A DNA stretch of 64,000 bases from the NCBI GenBank assembly GCA_025210735.1, contig JAOARD010000032.1:33718-97717 (forward strand), read 5' to 3'. The notes beneath the pieces were generated by a model, which saw nothing but the letters and a program-made list of their open reading frames with translations, had not been told where the DNA came from and made no database searches. The stretch is from Bacteroidales bacterium (GTDB lineage: Bacteria; Bacteroidota; Bacteroidia; Bacteroidales; UBA6680). How positions within the stretch are numbered: the stretch's first letter is position 1; every line of letters begins with the position of its first letter. Shown piece by piece: positions 1 to 8,769 of this stretch. Both the position numbers and the translations under genes were made by a program.

Positions 1-2
1 TT

Positions 3-563
3 AAATCAGTAGAGATAGATGTGAGTGCTGGCAAATATATTAAGCATGGTCACATTTATAGAGATATAGGAAAGTATGAGGAGGCTATTAGTAATTATGA
101 AAAAGCCATAGAGTTAGAAGATGATGATTATAAAAAGTCTATGACTTATATTTCTATTGCCTCAGTTTATAAATTGATGAATGATATAGATAAGGTTGCT
201 TACAACTTGAATATGGCTTTAGAAGCAGAGCCAACTAATACATGTGTTTACCTGGATACACTTGAGTTATATATTACAGAAAATAGAATAGAAGATGCCA
301 TTACATATATTCAGACTCACGAATCCTGTATTCTGGCAGAGGAAGATAACAGGTTACTGTATTTGTTTTTATATCTAAAGATACTTGTGTATAGTGTGCT
401 TGAAGAGAGTATAGATGCAATCATAGATAATATGAAAATACTATCAGAAAAAGATTTTGAACTGAAGTGGAATTATGGTCATACAGATAGTTGGATTCAA
501 TCAACAAGTTTACCCGATAATCAAAAAGATATACTGATTAAATTAACAAGGTTGAAATCGTAG
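3..563 (+). CDS. TPR-repeat protein, C-terminal part (5' end outside window)
   Basis: The reading frame is open back to the first bases of the window, so this is the C-terminal ~186 residues of a longer protein. The start of the visible part carries a tetratricopeptide unit (residues such as GKYEEAISNYEKAIEL) followed by a second weaker one (IASVYKLMNDIDKVAYNLNMALEAEP). These helical hairpins normally mediate protein-protein contacts. The rest is helical and acidic with no enzyme motif. A GTG at 21 could be an internal start but nothing favours it. Function beyond a TPR scaffold cannot be told. No terminator is visible after the stop. Confidence 0.75.
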   Translation, partial: KSVEIDVSAGKYIKHGHIYRDIGKYEEAISNYEKAIELEDDDYKKSMTYISIASVYKLMNDIDKVAYNLNMALEAEPTNTCVYLDTLELYITENRIEDAITYIQTHESCILAEEDNRLLYLFLYLKILVYSVLEESIDAIIDNMKILSEKDFELKWNYGHTDSWIQSTSLPDNQKDILIKLTRLKS

Positions 564-678
564 ATAAAAATATTGTAAAGAATGTGATGTAGTATGAAGG
601 CGATATGATTATTGTTTTCACTACTTCGGTCTATTTGTACCTTAATACTTACCAATAAGCTTTCTTTAAACAAGTTAA

Positions 679-1052
679 AGCATGACACTCTTAAAGTTAT
701 GCCGGAGTATTTAAATATGGTACAGTGGTAGTTTTTATGGTGCTGGAGTGTTTCTATACGCGCTTGAGCTCAAAAAACTAACGCCAGAGTATTTTTTTGT
801 TGTGCATGGAGTTATTTTTGCTGTGCAGGTACTGTTTTATGCCATGCATGAACTATAAAACTCTGTGCCGGAGCATTTTTTATACGTGCTGACGTACTTA
901 TTATATGTGCATGGCATACAAAACCCAATGCAGGAGCATCTAAAGATTATGCATGGTGTGTTTTTTGTTATGCCGGAGCTCAAAATCCGGTGCAGGAGTT
1001 TTTAAAACCCACGCTTGAGTAGTTTTCGCTGTGCCTGAGTCCTTTGTGTATA
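679..1052. repeat. Degenerate 21-bp-period tandem array, about 18 units
   Basis: Units begin near 679, 700, 721, 741, 761, 782, 803, 824, 845, 866, 887, 908, 929, 950, 971, 991, 1012 and 1032. Spacing is 21 bp, with a few of 20. A unit has a head like TGCMKGAGYA (TGCCGGAG, TGCTGGAG, TGCAGGAG, CGCTTGAG) and a T-rich tail. From 761 to 971 ten units are exactly in phase. No frame is open across the array: the + frame is broken at TGC-TGA near 887 and at TAA near 940. It fills most of the 600-bp gap between two convergent genes. Confidence 0.8.
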
Positions 1053-1134
1053 AAATTATATCTGTAATAGTGTTAGCTGTTTAAATTATCATTAGATATT
1101 ATTCCAGAGCCTTTTAAGCCATTAATAGTAATTT

Positions 1135-1150
1135 ATGCTTCGTTTCATCT
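1135..1150 (-). repeat. Fragment of the dispersed leader element
   Basis: The 16 bases match the outer arm (ATGCTTCGTTTCATCT) of the leader element described at 11735-12004, 39152-39236 and 63004-63199. Here only the arm is left, 18 bp beyond the 3' end of the gene ending at 1168. Confidence 0.55.
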
Positions 1151-1167
1151 CAATATGCAGAGTACAA

Positions 1168-1575
1168 TTAATTTACATTCTGCCATCGTATAGGATTGTA
1201 ATAGTATTGTATAGATTTTCTATCATTTACATGACTTTCCACCATCAATAGTTTGGATACAAGGTAGTATCTGGCAACAATATTTTTTCCTTTTATCGTA
1301 TATTTATTACCATTATTAAGTTCAACAACCAGACTCTCTCCATTTATAAGTTTTGTTTCGTAGTTGAATGTTACATCGTTGCTATTGGTACTTATGTTTA
1401 TTGGAATTGTCTTTTCAGGATAGTCTCCGGATAACCTGACAATTCTCTCCTTTGGAGAATATATAGGAGCGTTGTTTTCTGTTTTATTATCAGATAATAC
1501 TGAAGATGCTATTATAATACTTACAGATAGTATAATGACTCCAATATTTGACTTGAGTTGATCTTTTAATGTCAT
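1168..1575 (-). CDS. Small membrane-anchored protein of unknown function
   Basis: The protein has 135 residues. A short basic N-terminus is followed by one hydrophobic segment (about residues 10-29, GVIILSVSIIIASSVL), then a polar, probably periplasmic domain with beta-strand-like sequence. It has no lipobox and no family motif that I recognise. It stands alone between the 21-bp array and the S9 peptidase, with its own start at 1575 and no close operon partner. Codon use resembles that of its neighbours. Confidence 0.55.
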   Translation of the reverse strand: MTLKDQLKSNIGVIILSVSIIIASSVLSDNKTENNAPIYSPKERIVRLSGDYPEKTIPINISTNSNDVTFNYETKLINGESLVVELNNGNKYTIKGKNIVARYYLVSKLLMVESHVNDRKSIQYYYNPIRWQNVN

Positions 1576-1777
1576 ATGTTTATATTCCTAAAATTGTTTT
1601 TCGGTATATTCTTATGGATAAATGTATCAAATAAACATATATAATTATATAGCAATTTAGTGAGTGGTAGGCATATTGATATGAACGGCTGTATTGATTT
1701 TGTAGATGGTGTGAAACAAAAACAGGCCGAACATTTGCGTCCGACCCGTAACTGATAGCTTAATAGATTTATTTATT

Positions 1778-3670
1778 TTACTTAACGTTCTTAAGGTGTT
1801 TGTCCAGAAATTGTAATACCTGTCCGTATGCCTTAATCTCATTCTCTTTTTTGCGGAAACCGTGTCCTTCATCAGGGAATATAACGTACTCTACCGGAAC
1901 ACCATTCTTTTTAACTGCTTCAACAATCTCATCAGATTCTACCTGTAGTACTCTAGGGTCGTTTGCTCCTTGCAATACCATAAGCGGTTTTGTTACATTC
2001 TGTGCATGGAATAGCGGCGATATCTTTCTCAGGCGAACAGAGTCTGCCGAGAATGGATCACCGATCTCCTGATACAGAGCTTTTCTGAATGACTCCCAAT
2101 ATGGAGGAATAGATTTAAGTGTGCGTAACCAGTTTGTTACACCAAATACATTAACACCAACTTTAAACTCCTCAGGTGTATATGTAAGTGCTGCCATTGT
2201 CATGTATCCACCGTACGATCCTCCCATAATACCAATTTTATCGGTATCAATATAATCAAGAGTAGCAAGGTAATCCTTAGCTTTTACACAATCCATAAGA
2301 TCATCTTCGCCGTGGCGTCTATCGTCAAGACTGTAGAATTTTTTACCATATCCTGAGCTACCTCTGTTATTTACTGCAATAACTGCATAACCATGATTTA
2401 CCAGATATTGAATTAATGGGGAGTATGACAGGCGTGATTGACCACCAGGACCACCATGTATCCAAAGCATTGCAGGCACCTTATTATCTTTTGATGCATT
2501 AATTGGTTTGTAAAGTAGTGCCGGAATTTTAATACCGTCAAAAGATCTGTATCTTACATTAATACCCTCTACAAGATCGTTAGGTTTTATCTCAGGGTTA
2601 AGAGTGTTTGTAAGTTGCTTTAGTTTACCAGTGCTGAAGTTATACAGGTATAAATTACTTGGCGATGCGGAACTACCAACTGTAAGAATCATCTGATTCT
2701 CGCTTCTTGATATCGATACAGATTTAATGCTCTTATTACCAAAATCAGGTAGTTTAATATCATCTCCACTTGCAATATCAACTACTCTAAGAACAGTTTT
2801 TGCATCCTGATTTATACCAATAACTCTGTATTTCTCGTTGTAAGAGTTATACATGTAACTGATATCCCAATTAGTTTCAAGAACCTTAACCTTTGTTTTT
2901 GTGTTAAGGTTATACTTCATTACATATGTAAAATCGCTGTCTTTATTTGTTGTATAGAAGAAATCGGTATTATTAAGTGCAAAAAACAGGGGATCGAATG
3001 AAACGTTTTCGATTTCTTCTTCAAATAGTTCTGTCTCTTTTGTCTGTAAGTTATGCAGATACATTACAGATGTTGTTGTTGTAATAGGCTTAGTAAGAGC
3101 AATATATTTTTTATCTTTTGATATTGAACCAATACCGTAACCATCGTTGTTCTCGTATATCAGTGTTGGTTCCATTGTTTCAATATTCATCTCATACAGA
3201 TCAAAAAATCTTGCATCTCTTTTGTTTGATGTGTAAAAGAATGATTTCTTGTCTCTGGCCCATCCGTAGAATGATGATTTAGCTTTCTCGCCCGGTGTAA
3301 GATCTACAGATGTACCATCTTCATTCTGAAGGTATATGTGCGATATCTCATTTCCTCCTTTGTCGGCACTGTATAAAAAACGGTTATCGTTCGGAAAGAA
3401 CGATTCAGCATAGTACGACTCTTTTACAGAATTTGTTAACTGTGTGGTTTTATTGTTGGCAATATTAACCTGAAAAACGTTGTATATTCCGGTCTCGTTA
3501 CTTCCAACAAGTACCTTGCTCTCATCAAATGAGAACCCTGCTTTATATACTGATTGGTTTTTGTAGAATTGATCGATGGTATATTTATTTACCTCAACCG
3601 GTGCTTTTTTTTGTGTGCAAGCCATTAGCAGAACGCTAAGGCACAGTGCAAGGGATAGTGTTTTTTTCAT
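1778..3670 (-). CDS. S9 family prolyl oligopeptidase-type peptidase, lipoprotein
   Basis: This is a 630-residue exported serine peptidase. The N-terminus is a lipoprotein signal (LLMACTQ, acylated Cys18), so it is anchored in an envelope membrane. Residues ~25-370 form the beta-propeller cap typical of S9. The C-terminal ~250 residues are the alpha/beta hydrolase domain with nucleophile Ser485 in GGSYGGY, probable Asp571 (ANDPR) and His603 (DEGHGF). An oxyanion-region motif HGGPGGQ is present. The family cleaves short peptides, often acylaminoacyl- or dipeptidyl-type. Substrate is not readable from sequence. It appears monocistronic. Confidence 0.93.
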   Translation of the reverse strand: MKKTLSLALCLSVLLMACTQKKAPVEVNKYTIDQFYKNQSVYKAGFSFDESKVLVGSNETGIYNVFQVNIANNKTTQLTNSVKESYYAESFFPNDNRFLYSADKGGNEISHIYLQNEDGTSVDLTPGEKAKSSFYGWARDKKSFFYTSNKRDARFFDLYEMNIETMEPTLIYENNDGYGIGSISKDKKYIALTKPITTTTSVMYLHNLQTKETELFEEEIENVSFDPLFFALNNTDFFYTTNKDSDFTYVMKYNLNTKTKVKVLETNWDISYMYNSYNEKYRVIGINQDAKTVLRVVDIASGDDIKLPDFGNKSIKSVSISRSENQMILTVGSSASPSNLYLYNFSTGKLKQLTNTLNPEIKPNDLVEGINVRYRSFDGIKIPALLYKPINASKDNKVPAMLWIHGGPGGQSRLSYSPLIQYLVNHGYAVIAVNNRGSSGYGKKFYSLDDRRHGEDDLMDCVKAKDYLATLDYIDTDKIGIMGGSYGGYMTMAALTYTPEEFKVGVNVFGVTNWLRTLKSIPPYWESFRKALYQEIGDPFSADSVRLRKISPLFHAQNVTKPLMVLQGANDPRVLQVESDEIVEAVKKNGVPVEYVIFPDEGHGFRKKENEIKAYGQVLQFLDKHLKNVK

Positions 3671-3875
3671 AAAAAAGTATTTGTTTTATAGTTATATGAA
3701 ACGTGTATAAGTAATTTCTTATTCATGCTCTGTTGCATAATGATTTTACCATTTGACGGGTATATTAAAGTATGGTTTAACCAGTAGTTGTATTTTATTG
3801 CGAATGTCTTGCAATATTAGGGGATGAGTATATCTAATATACGTGTTTATAGCTTTAAAAAAGTAATTCATGCTA

Positions 3876-3905
3876 TTGTATGTAGTGTGTAATTTTATAT
3901 TTTTG
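3876..3905 (+). promoter_or_regulatory. Bacteroidota-type promoter for tRNA-Leu
   Basis: TTG (3876-3878), 19 bp, then TATTTTTG (3898-3905) matches the Bacteroidota -33/-7 consensus TTG-N19-TAnnTTTG exactly. The predicted start lies near 3912, about 12 nt before the tRNA. Confidence 0.8.
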
Positions 3906-3923
3906 TATTCTATCAGTTTTTTA

Positions 3924-4007
3924 GCTCGGATGGCGGAATTGGTAGACGCGCATGGTTGAGGGCCATGTGACCGTAAGGTTGTGCGGGTTCAAGTCCCGCT
4001 TCGAGCA
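3924..4007 (+). tRNA. tRNA-Leu(GAG)
   Basis: This is an 84-nt class II tRNA. The acceptor stem GCTCGGA pairs with TTCGAGC (one G-T). The D arm has GGCGGAATTGGTAGACGC, the anticodon stem CATGG/CCATG holds loop TTGAGGG (anticodon GAG), a long variable arm follows, and the T arm is GCGGGTTCAAGTCCCGC. The discriminator is A4007. CCA is not encoded. It reads CUY leucine codons. Confidence 0.97.
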
Positions 4008-4012
4008 CAAGA

Positions 4013-4045
4013 AAGGGATACGTCTGAAACGTATCCCTTCTTTTA
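4013..4045. terminator. Bidirectional intrinsic terminator
   Basis: A perfect 11-bp stem (4013-4023 with 4029-4039) has a 5-nt loop. It is followed by CTTTTAT on the plus strand and by TTTCTT on the minus strand. It lies between the tRNA and the convergent sigma factor gene, so it can stop both. Confidence 0.85.
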
Positions 4046-4624
4046 TATAAGTATTATCTCATCAGTTACACTGCGCAATGCATTACAACAGCATTTTGGC
4101 GTTATGGCAAATAGTTGACCATTATCTTCTTTATCTATATGACAACACTCTACAACCAGATCTTTTAACTTTTGTCTTCCTCTCAGTATTCTGCTTTTAG
4201 TTGCTACCAGACTTATGTCAAGATGTTGTGCTATAGTGTTTTGTCTTTCATTCTGTAGGTCGGCCATAATAAGTGGTTCTGCATATTTATTGGGTATAAG
4301 TTTACACAGAGGCATAATTATTGGTTCTGCATTTTTATAAAGATTAAATAGTGTTGCAGATTGTACTTCTACCTCTTCAAAAGAGAAACGGTTAACATCT
4401 TTTATATGGTCAATAGCAACATTGTGAGCACAACGTTTAAACCATGCTCTTATATTGTTTATTTCTGTTCCGCTGCAGCACGTCTTAATTATCTTTAGCA
4501 GAGTTTCGTGAAGTATATCATCAATAACAGATTTATCCTTTACAATATAGTTCAGATGTTTTCTGATATCGTTTTGATGATTTAACCAATGTTCAAAAAT
4601 TTCGCTGTAACTATAGAATACCAT
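4043..4624 (-). CDS. SigZ-like ECF sigma factor with Cys-rich tail
   Basis: This is a 193-residue sigma-70 family protein. Region 2 lies at about residues 15-85 (DDILHETLLKI, then NIRAWFKRCAHNVAIDHIKD) and region 4 at about residues 115-160 (an ATKSRILRGRQKLKDL helix). The extension after region 4 carries ECCHIDKEDNGQLF and then KCCC. This matches my memory of SigZ-type factors, which end region 4 with a CCH block and a terminal cysteine motif; in a metal cluster the cysteines could sense thiophilic metal, but that is inference. It is the last gene of the minus-strand resistance cluster and a paralogue of the factor at 13691-14290. No anti-sigma gene is adjacent. Confidence 0.8.
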   Translation of the reverse strand: MVFYSYSEIFEHWLNHQNDIRKHLNYIVKDKSVIDDILHETLLKIIKTCCSGTEINNIRAWFKRCAHNVAIDHIKDVNRFSFEEVEVQSATLFNLYKNAEPIIMPLCKLIPNKYAEPLIMADLQNERQNTIAQHLDISLVATKSRILRGRQKLKDLVVECCHIDKEDNGQLFAITPKCCCNALRSVTDEIILI

Positions 4625-4839
4625 ATGTTGTTGTTTTTCTGGTGGTTCAAATTTATAATATATCTATTAAACTAAGTGTTATAACTTGTTAAATTTTTCT
4701 TAAATGTTTGTATATGTGATTAAAACAGGTGTAGAGGCAACAGAATATATTGCCTCTAATAATTAATAAGATGTTTATGTTCTATACTTCAGTTTTCTAT
4801 ATAAAAATTATGTTATGAGTACAGATGCATACATATTAA

Positions 4840-5427
4840 TTAACAACATGTACTACCTGAGTTGCCGCAACACGATACCTCTTCTTCAGACTCAATTGAG
4901 GTACAGTTTATACCACAACGTTGTCCGCAACACCATTTAATGTTATTATCAGAATCGGATGTTGAACATCTACTTCCGCATGGTTTTCCACAGCACGATT
5001 TTTTCTTTATCTCTTTTTTTACTCTGGTTGCTTTGGTTGCTTTTGCTGAACTTCCACATGATGATCCGCACGAGCTTCCGCACCCTGTTTTGGGCTGTAG
5101 ATCTTTTGGTAATAGTTTTACAGCATCAGGATTGGCTTTAATGTTGTCAGCGTCGAATCCTGTTTGCGCAATAGCTTTTCTGATCTTGTTTGGAGTTGTT
5201 TTTTTTGCAGTGTATTTTACAACCACAATAGCAGATTTAAACTCAAAGCTCTTTACTCCGCGTTCAACAGCAAGTGCTCTCTCAACAATATCTTGTGCTT
5301 TTTTACTCTTTGCTGTCGTCTTTATAGCTATAGAGCTAACATTTTTCTTAGCAAAAGTGATTGTTGGTACAGCAATAAATAGTAGTACTGTTACTACTAA
5401 TAACTTAATAAAATTTAATGATCTCAT
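4840..5427 (-). CDS. Exported HMA-like protein with four Cys-rich modules
   Basis: The protein has 195 residues and a signal peptide ending near TFAKK. Residues ~30-95 have the pattern of a heavy-metal-associated (HMA) ferredoxin-like fold, ending in the typical AIAQTGFDAD. The usual CxxC metal loop is replaced by TTAKSKKAQ, so the fold itself lacks its ligands. The second half is a string of cysteine modules: CGSSCGSSCGSS, SCCGKPCGSRCS, WCCGQRCGINC and SCCGNSGSTCC. These look like soft-metal ligands outside the cytoplasm. It sits 18 bp after the broken TonB receptor and probably acted with it in binding metal at the periplasm or surface. Confidence 0.75.
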   Translation of the reverse strand: MRSLNFIKLLVVTVLLFIAVPTITFAKKNVSSIAIKTTAKSKKAQDIVERALAVERGVKSFEFKSAIVVVKYTAKKTTPNKIRKAIAQTGFDADNIKANPDAVKLLPKDLQPKTGCGSSCGSSCGSSAKATKATRVKKEIKKKSCCGKPCGSRCSTSDSDNNIKWCCGQRCGINCTSIESEEEVSCCGNSGSTCC

Positions 5428-5445
5428 TGTAATGTGTTTAATTTG

Positions 5446-7243
5446 TTATTTGATTTTGAATCGTAATCCGAATGATATTTTTGTACCCATAATCGGTCCC
5501 CAGACTCTTGTTGCATCAAAGCTTTTAGAGAAAGGATCGTTTGATGATATTATTGGGTTCTTTTGGGTGTAATTTGTAAGGTTTTCTCCTGCAAGGTATA
5601 CATCAAGATGTTTAAATCGTCTTGTTACTTGTGCATGAATTTGATAAAAAGCAGGTGAGTAGTCGCTATATTCAGCATCTTCAAGATGACTTAATTTTGA
5701 TTTCCCGATAAACTGGTTTGTAATATCAAATTGCCATCTGGAGTATTTTGTAGCATATGATAGTGTAAGCAAACCTTTAAACTTTGCATTGTATAGTTTA
5801 TCTTGTAGCTTTCCGTTGTATGTCTCTTTAATGTTGTTGTATCGTCCTGCAATTTTTATCTGAAGTCTTTTAAAAGGATCAAATGATACTGATGCCTGAT
5901 AGTTATCGGCAAATGATCGTTCGTCTAATGCATAAAACAGTACATTATCTGGATCAGACAACAGATCGGTAATTATTTTTGAGTTAAATTCTGTACGGTG
6001 ATAATCAAATTCTATGGCTAACTTCTTACCAAATATTGTAAGACTGTGTGATATACTTCCTCCAAAACTCCATGCCTCTTCCAGTATAATCTTTAAGACC
6101 AAAGAATGAGCTGTTTTCTGCATATGCGTAGTTTGTTTTTACACCAAATGTTACATCTTTTATCCATTTAATACGAAACATTTGATTAGAGAATAATTCG
6201 TAACGTTTGTTTATAATTCCTACACCATAAAAGTTTGTTGTACCACGATCTCTATTCTTATCAAATTCCGATTCTCCACCGTAGTCATCTTTATATGTTA
6301 ATCTATAACCAAATTGATGACGATATTTACCTTTGTTATCGTACTTAAATGTTTGTGTAATGTTTCCTGCTTTACCAGTTGGCATATCCAGAAATCCATC
6401 ATTGTTGTTATCTATCTCACCAGAATGTAGCGATCCGTGAACAAACAACATAGAGTTCCATTTATCTGATATCTCAAATCCTTTATAGAGATTTATATCT
6501 GTAGACAGAAATGAATTCATATATAGGTTTGCAAAGAAATTCTCAGAGTTGTCCGGTTGTTTAAGAAACATTTGTACCTGACCAGTAATTCCTTCGTAAC
6601 CACTAATAACAGAACCAATACCTTTTGATATACTAACAGATTTAAGGTACGGACCAGGTACATGTAATCCTAGTGATGCACTTAAACCTCTTGCTACAGG
6701 TACTTCTTCAGATAGTATCTGTGTATATACTCCCGCAAGTCCTAACATCTTTATCTCCTCGGTACCGGTAACAGCATCGGTATATGTTTTATCTACCGAT
6801 AGTGTATTCTCAAATGTTGCTGCCAGATGGCAACATGGTAATCTTTCAAGCGATGCAGATGTTAGTTTTTCTGTTTTCCGAGGTGTTAGTTTTGATATCT
6901 CCTCTGCTTTTCGACGGCTTGTAACAACCACCTCTTCAATAGACATCATATCGTCTTTTAACTTTACTGTTCCGATATTGTTTCTGTTGGCAAAAACATA
7001 TTTTGTTTGATATCCGATAAAACTGAATATCAGTGTATCTGATTTTTCTGTTTTGTTGATTGTGAAATGACCATTATAAAGTGAGGTTGTACCAATTGTT
7101 GTACCTTTCCAGTATACATTAACAAATGGTAATGGTTTGTCTGTTTTATCTACAATTTTACCCTCTATTTTTATTTGTGCAAACATATTGCCAGCAAATA
7201 GATACATGAAAATAATCTGTAATAGAAATCCTTTTCTAATCAT
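5446..7243 (-). pseudogene. TonB-dependent outer-membrane receptor, frameshifted
   Basis: Two overlapping frames (6026-7243 and 5446-6123) together make one receptor of about 600 residues. The first part has a signal peptide ending at NMFAQ, a carboxypeptidase-regulatory-like domain (IEGKIVDKTDKPLPFVNVYWKG), and a plug domain with CCHLAATFE and GITGQVQM. The second part is the rest of the beta-barrel and ends in an aromatic/basic strand. A single extra base in the four-A run at 6064-6067 explains the break: dropping one A turns MEFWRKY into MEFGGSISHSL and restores the frame. It is either a recent mutation or a sequencing error. Such receptors import metal chelates or export-linked ligands. 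The CCHLAATFE motif, as I remember it, belongs to the metal-associated subgroup. Confidence 0.85.
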
Positions 7244-7366
7244 GTTTAACCCTTGTTTAAATTTTAGTTATTCTGACAACAGGACTTACATGACTAAAAA
7301 AGGATGCAAAAAAATATCATCTTTTTTACAGGGCAGTAGGTAAGGGAATTGATAAAGGTGTGTTTT

Positions 7367-7678
7367 TTATGTTTGTTCCTGATTTATAACCGAAGCAAAT
7401 AGCATTTTAATCCTGTTCCAGTTATCTCTGTTTATACAGTATTTTACATTCGGAGGATTTGTCTCTCCCTGAATTACACCTGCTTGTTTTAACTCTTTAA
7501 GATGCTGTGAGAATGTTGATTTTGCAATAGGAAGGTTGTAGCACAAATCTCCGGCTCTGCAGCACTCTGTTCTGTTTAACAGATTCTGAACTATATATAA
7601 TCTTGTAGGGTGTGATATTGCTTTTGCATATTTGGCAATATCAATATGCTCTTTGGTTATTACTGGTGGTGTCTGCAT
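7367..7678 (-). CDS. ArsR/SmtB-family metal-responsive repressor (second copy)
   Basis: This 103-residue winged-helix protein has the ArsR pattern SHPTRLYIVQNLL, recognition helix AKSTFSQHLKELKQAGVIQG and a wing ending VKYCINRDNW. In helix 3 the motif ECCRAGDLC takes the place of the ELCVCDL metal site, giving three cysteines that could bind arsenite, antimonite or mercury. It lies 11 bp downstream of the TauE-like permease and ahead of the TonB receptor, so it can control the distal half of the cluster. Confidence 0.88.
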   Translation of the reverse strand: MQTPPVITKEHIDIAKYAKAISHPTRLYIVQNLLNRTECCRAGDLCYNLPIAKSTFSQHLKELKQAGVIQGETNPPNVKYCINRDNWNRIKMLFASVINQEQT

Positions 7679-7689
7679 CTGTATATTGA

Positions 7690-8406
7690 TTACTTTATGA
7701 GTAGTGCTATACTAGCTATAATTGTTATAACTATTGTAATGGCTTTGAATACCTTGTTAGGTATAATATTGTTAAGTATTTTTCCGATTAGTGAACCAAA
7801 AATAAGGATAGGAGCAAAGGACATTGATAGTTTGACTGAGCTGTATGATATGAGGTCTGCATACCAATAACCTGTTATTGCAATTGTAGCTGTAATTACC
7901 GAGAATAGTGCAAATATATACCTGAATTGAGCATTACTAATCTTAATTCTGTTAAGTAACAGTGCAAGAGCTGGTCCGCTTGCAGATATTATACCTGTTA
8001 AAAGACCGATAAAAGCACCGGCTGCAAATCCTGTGTATCTGCTTATGTTTGTTGTATTACTTCTTTTTATTAATGATATAACAGATAGTATAATGAATAC
8101 TATACCCATGAAACGAGTTAGTACAGTATTGTCAATATATTTTAATATTATAACGCCTGCTACTGTAAATATGGAGGCAAATATTATTAGTGATTTAATT
8201 TCAGCTGTAATAATCTCTTTTTTTCGTTTTTCTATAATAATTATTAATGAAGAGATAAGGTTACAAAAGGTTATTACAGGAATAATATCTTTAGGTTGAT
8301 ACCAATGTATTAGAAACGGCATTGCAATAATCCCGAATCCGAATCCTGTAACTCCTTTTAATAACCCCGCAAAAACTATAACTAATATACTCCAGGTAAA
8401 AGTCAT
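7690..8406 (-). CDS. TauE/SafE-family membrane permease
   Basis: The protein has 238 residues with about eight hydrophobic segments. The N-terminal signature is GLLKGVTGFGFGIIAMPFL, typical of the TauE/SafE (sulfite exporter) superfamily, and the motif is partly mirrored in the second half (GAFIGLLTGIISASGPALALLL). Members export sulfite, sulfoacetate or related sulfur anions. It lies 9 bp after a rhodanese and close to a cysteine-type lyase. A role in disposing of sulfur species in a thiol-based metal detoxification cluster is the natural inference. Confidence 0.85.
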   Translation of the reverse strand: MTFTWSILVIVFAGLLKGVTGFGFGIIAMPFLIHWYQPKDIIPVITFCNLISSLIIIIEKRKKEIITAEIKSLIIFASIFTVAGVIILKYIDNTVLTRFMGIVFIILSVISLIKRSNTTNISRYTGFAAGAFIGLLTGIISASGPALALLLNRIKISNAQFRYIFALFSVITATIAITGYWYADLISYSSVKLSMSFAPILIFGSLIGKILNNIIPNKVFKAITIVITIIASIALLIK

Positions 8407-8415
8407 ATATTCAAT

Positions 8416-8754
8416 TTATATGCTTCGTTTTACTATTGGTAATCTGTGTTGTTGCCATCCGAGTATGCCCTCATACATAAGATACAGGTTTTTAAATCCT
8501 ATATCGGCCATGTGGTTTACCAGTATCTCACTTCGGATATTTGTTGTACAGTATATAAGGTATGGCTTGGTTTTGTTGAATTGTTCAAGTTGTTTCTTTA
8601 CGTTGTTTGCAAAAGCATCTATTACAATAGCATTTGCAATATGCCCCTCTCTAAACATATCAATGTTTCTACCATCTATTATAGTCAGATTTGGCTCGTT
8701 TTGTATAAGATCATAAGCGTCTTTAACTGTAATATCTTTTATTGTTTTGTTCAT
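8416..8754 (-). CDS. Single-domain rhodanese
   Basis: This 112-residue protein covers one rhodanese domain: DAYDLIQNEPNLTIIDGRNIDMFREGHIANA and the catalytic loop CTTNIRSE with the active-site cysteine at its start. The family transfers sulfane sulfur through a cysteine persulfide. No signal peptide is present, so it is cytoplasmic. It starts 15 bp downstream of the C-S lyase gene and ends 9 bp before the TauE permease, consistent with a sulfur-handling sub-operon. The stop region overlaps an arm-like fragment of the dispersed leader element (ATGCTTCGTTTTAC). Confidence 0.88.
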   Translation of the reverse strand: MNKTIKDITVKDAYDLIQNEPNLTIIDGRNIDMFREGHIANAIVIDAFANNVKKQLEQFNKTKPYLIYCTTNIRSEILVNHMADIGFKNLYLMYEGILGWQQHRLPIVKRSI

Positions 8755-8769
8755 ACTATAGAGTGTTTG

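Noticed and set aside
679..1052. The first 21-bp array as a coding heptapeptide repeat
   Set aside because: Stops occur in the best plus frame (near 887 and 940) and in the minus frames; indels of one base shift the phase near both ends.
1657..1872. 71-residue minus-strand frame and the 90-residue plus frame at 1800-2072
   Set aside because: Both overlap the 3' end of the S9 peptidase, which has a clear catalytic His in that region.
3924..4007. tRNA-Leu as the attachment site of a genomic island covering 4.0-16.4 kb
   Set aside because: No integrase is present and I found no direct repeat of the tRNA 3' end near 16.4 kb. The tRNA has its own promoter and terminator and looks undisturbed.
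4862..5572. 236-residue plus-strand frame opposite the HMA-like gene
   Set aside because: It is the antisense shadow of a cysteine-rich coding region and of the TonB receptor end; no family features.
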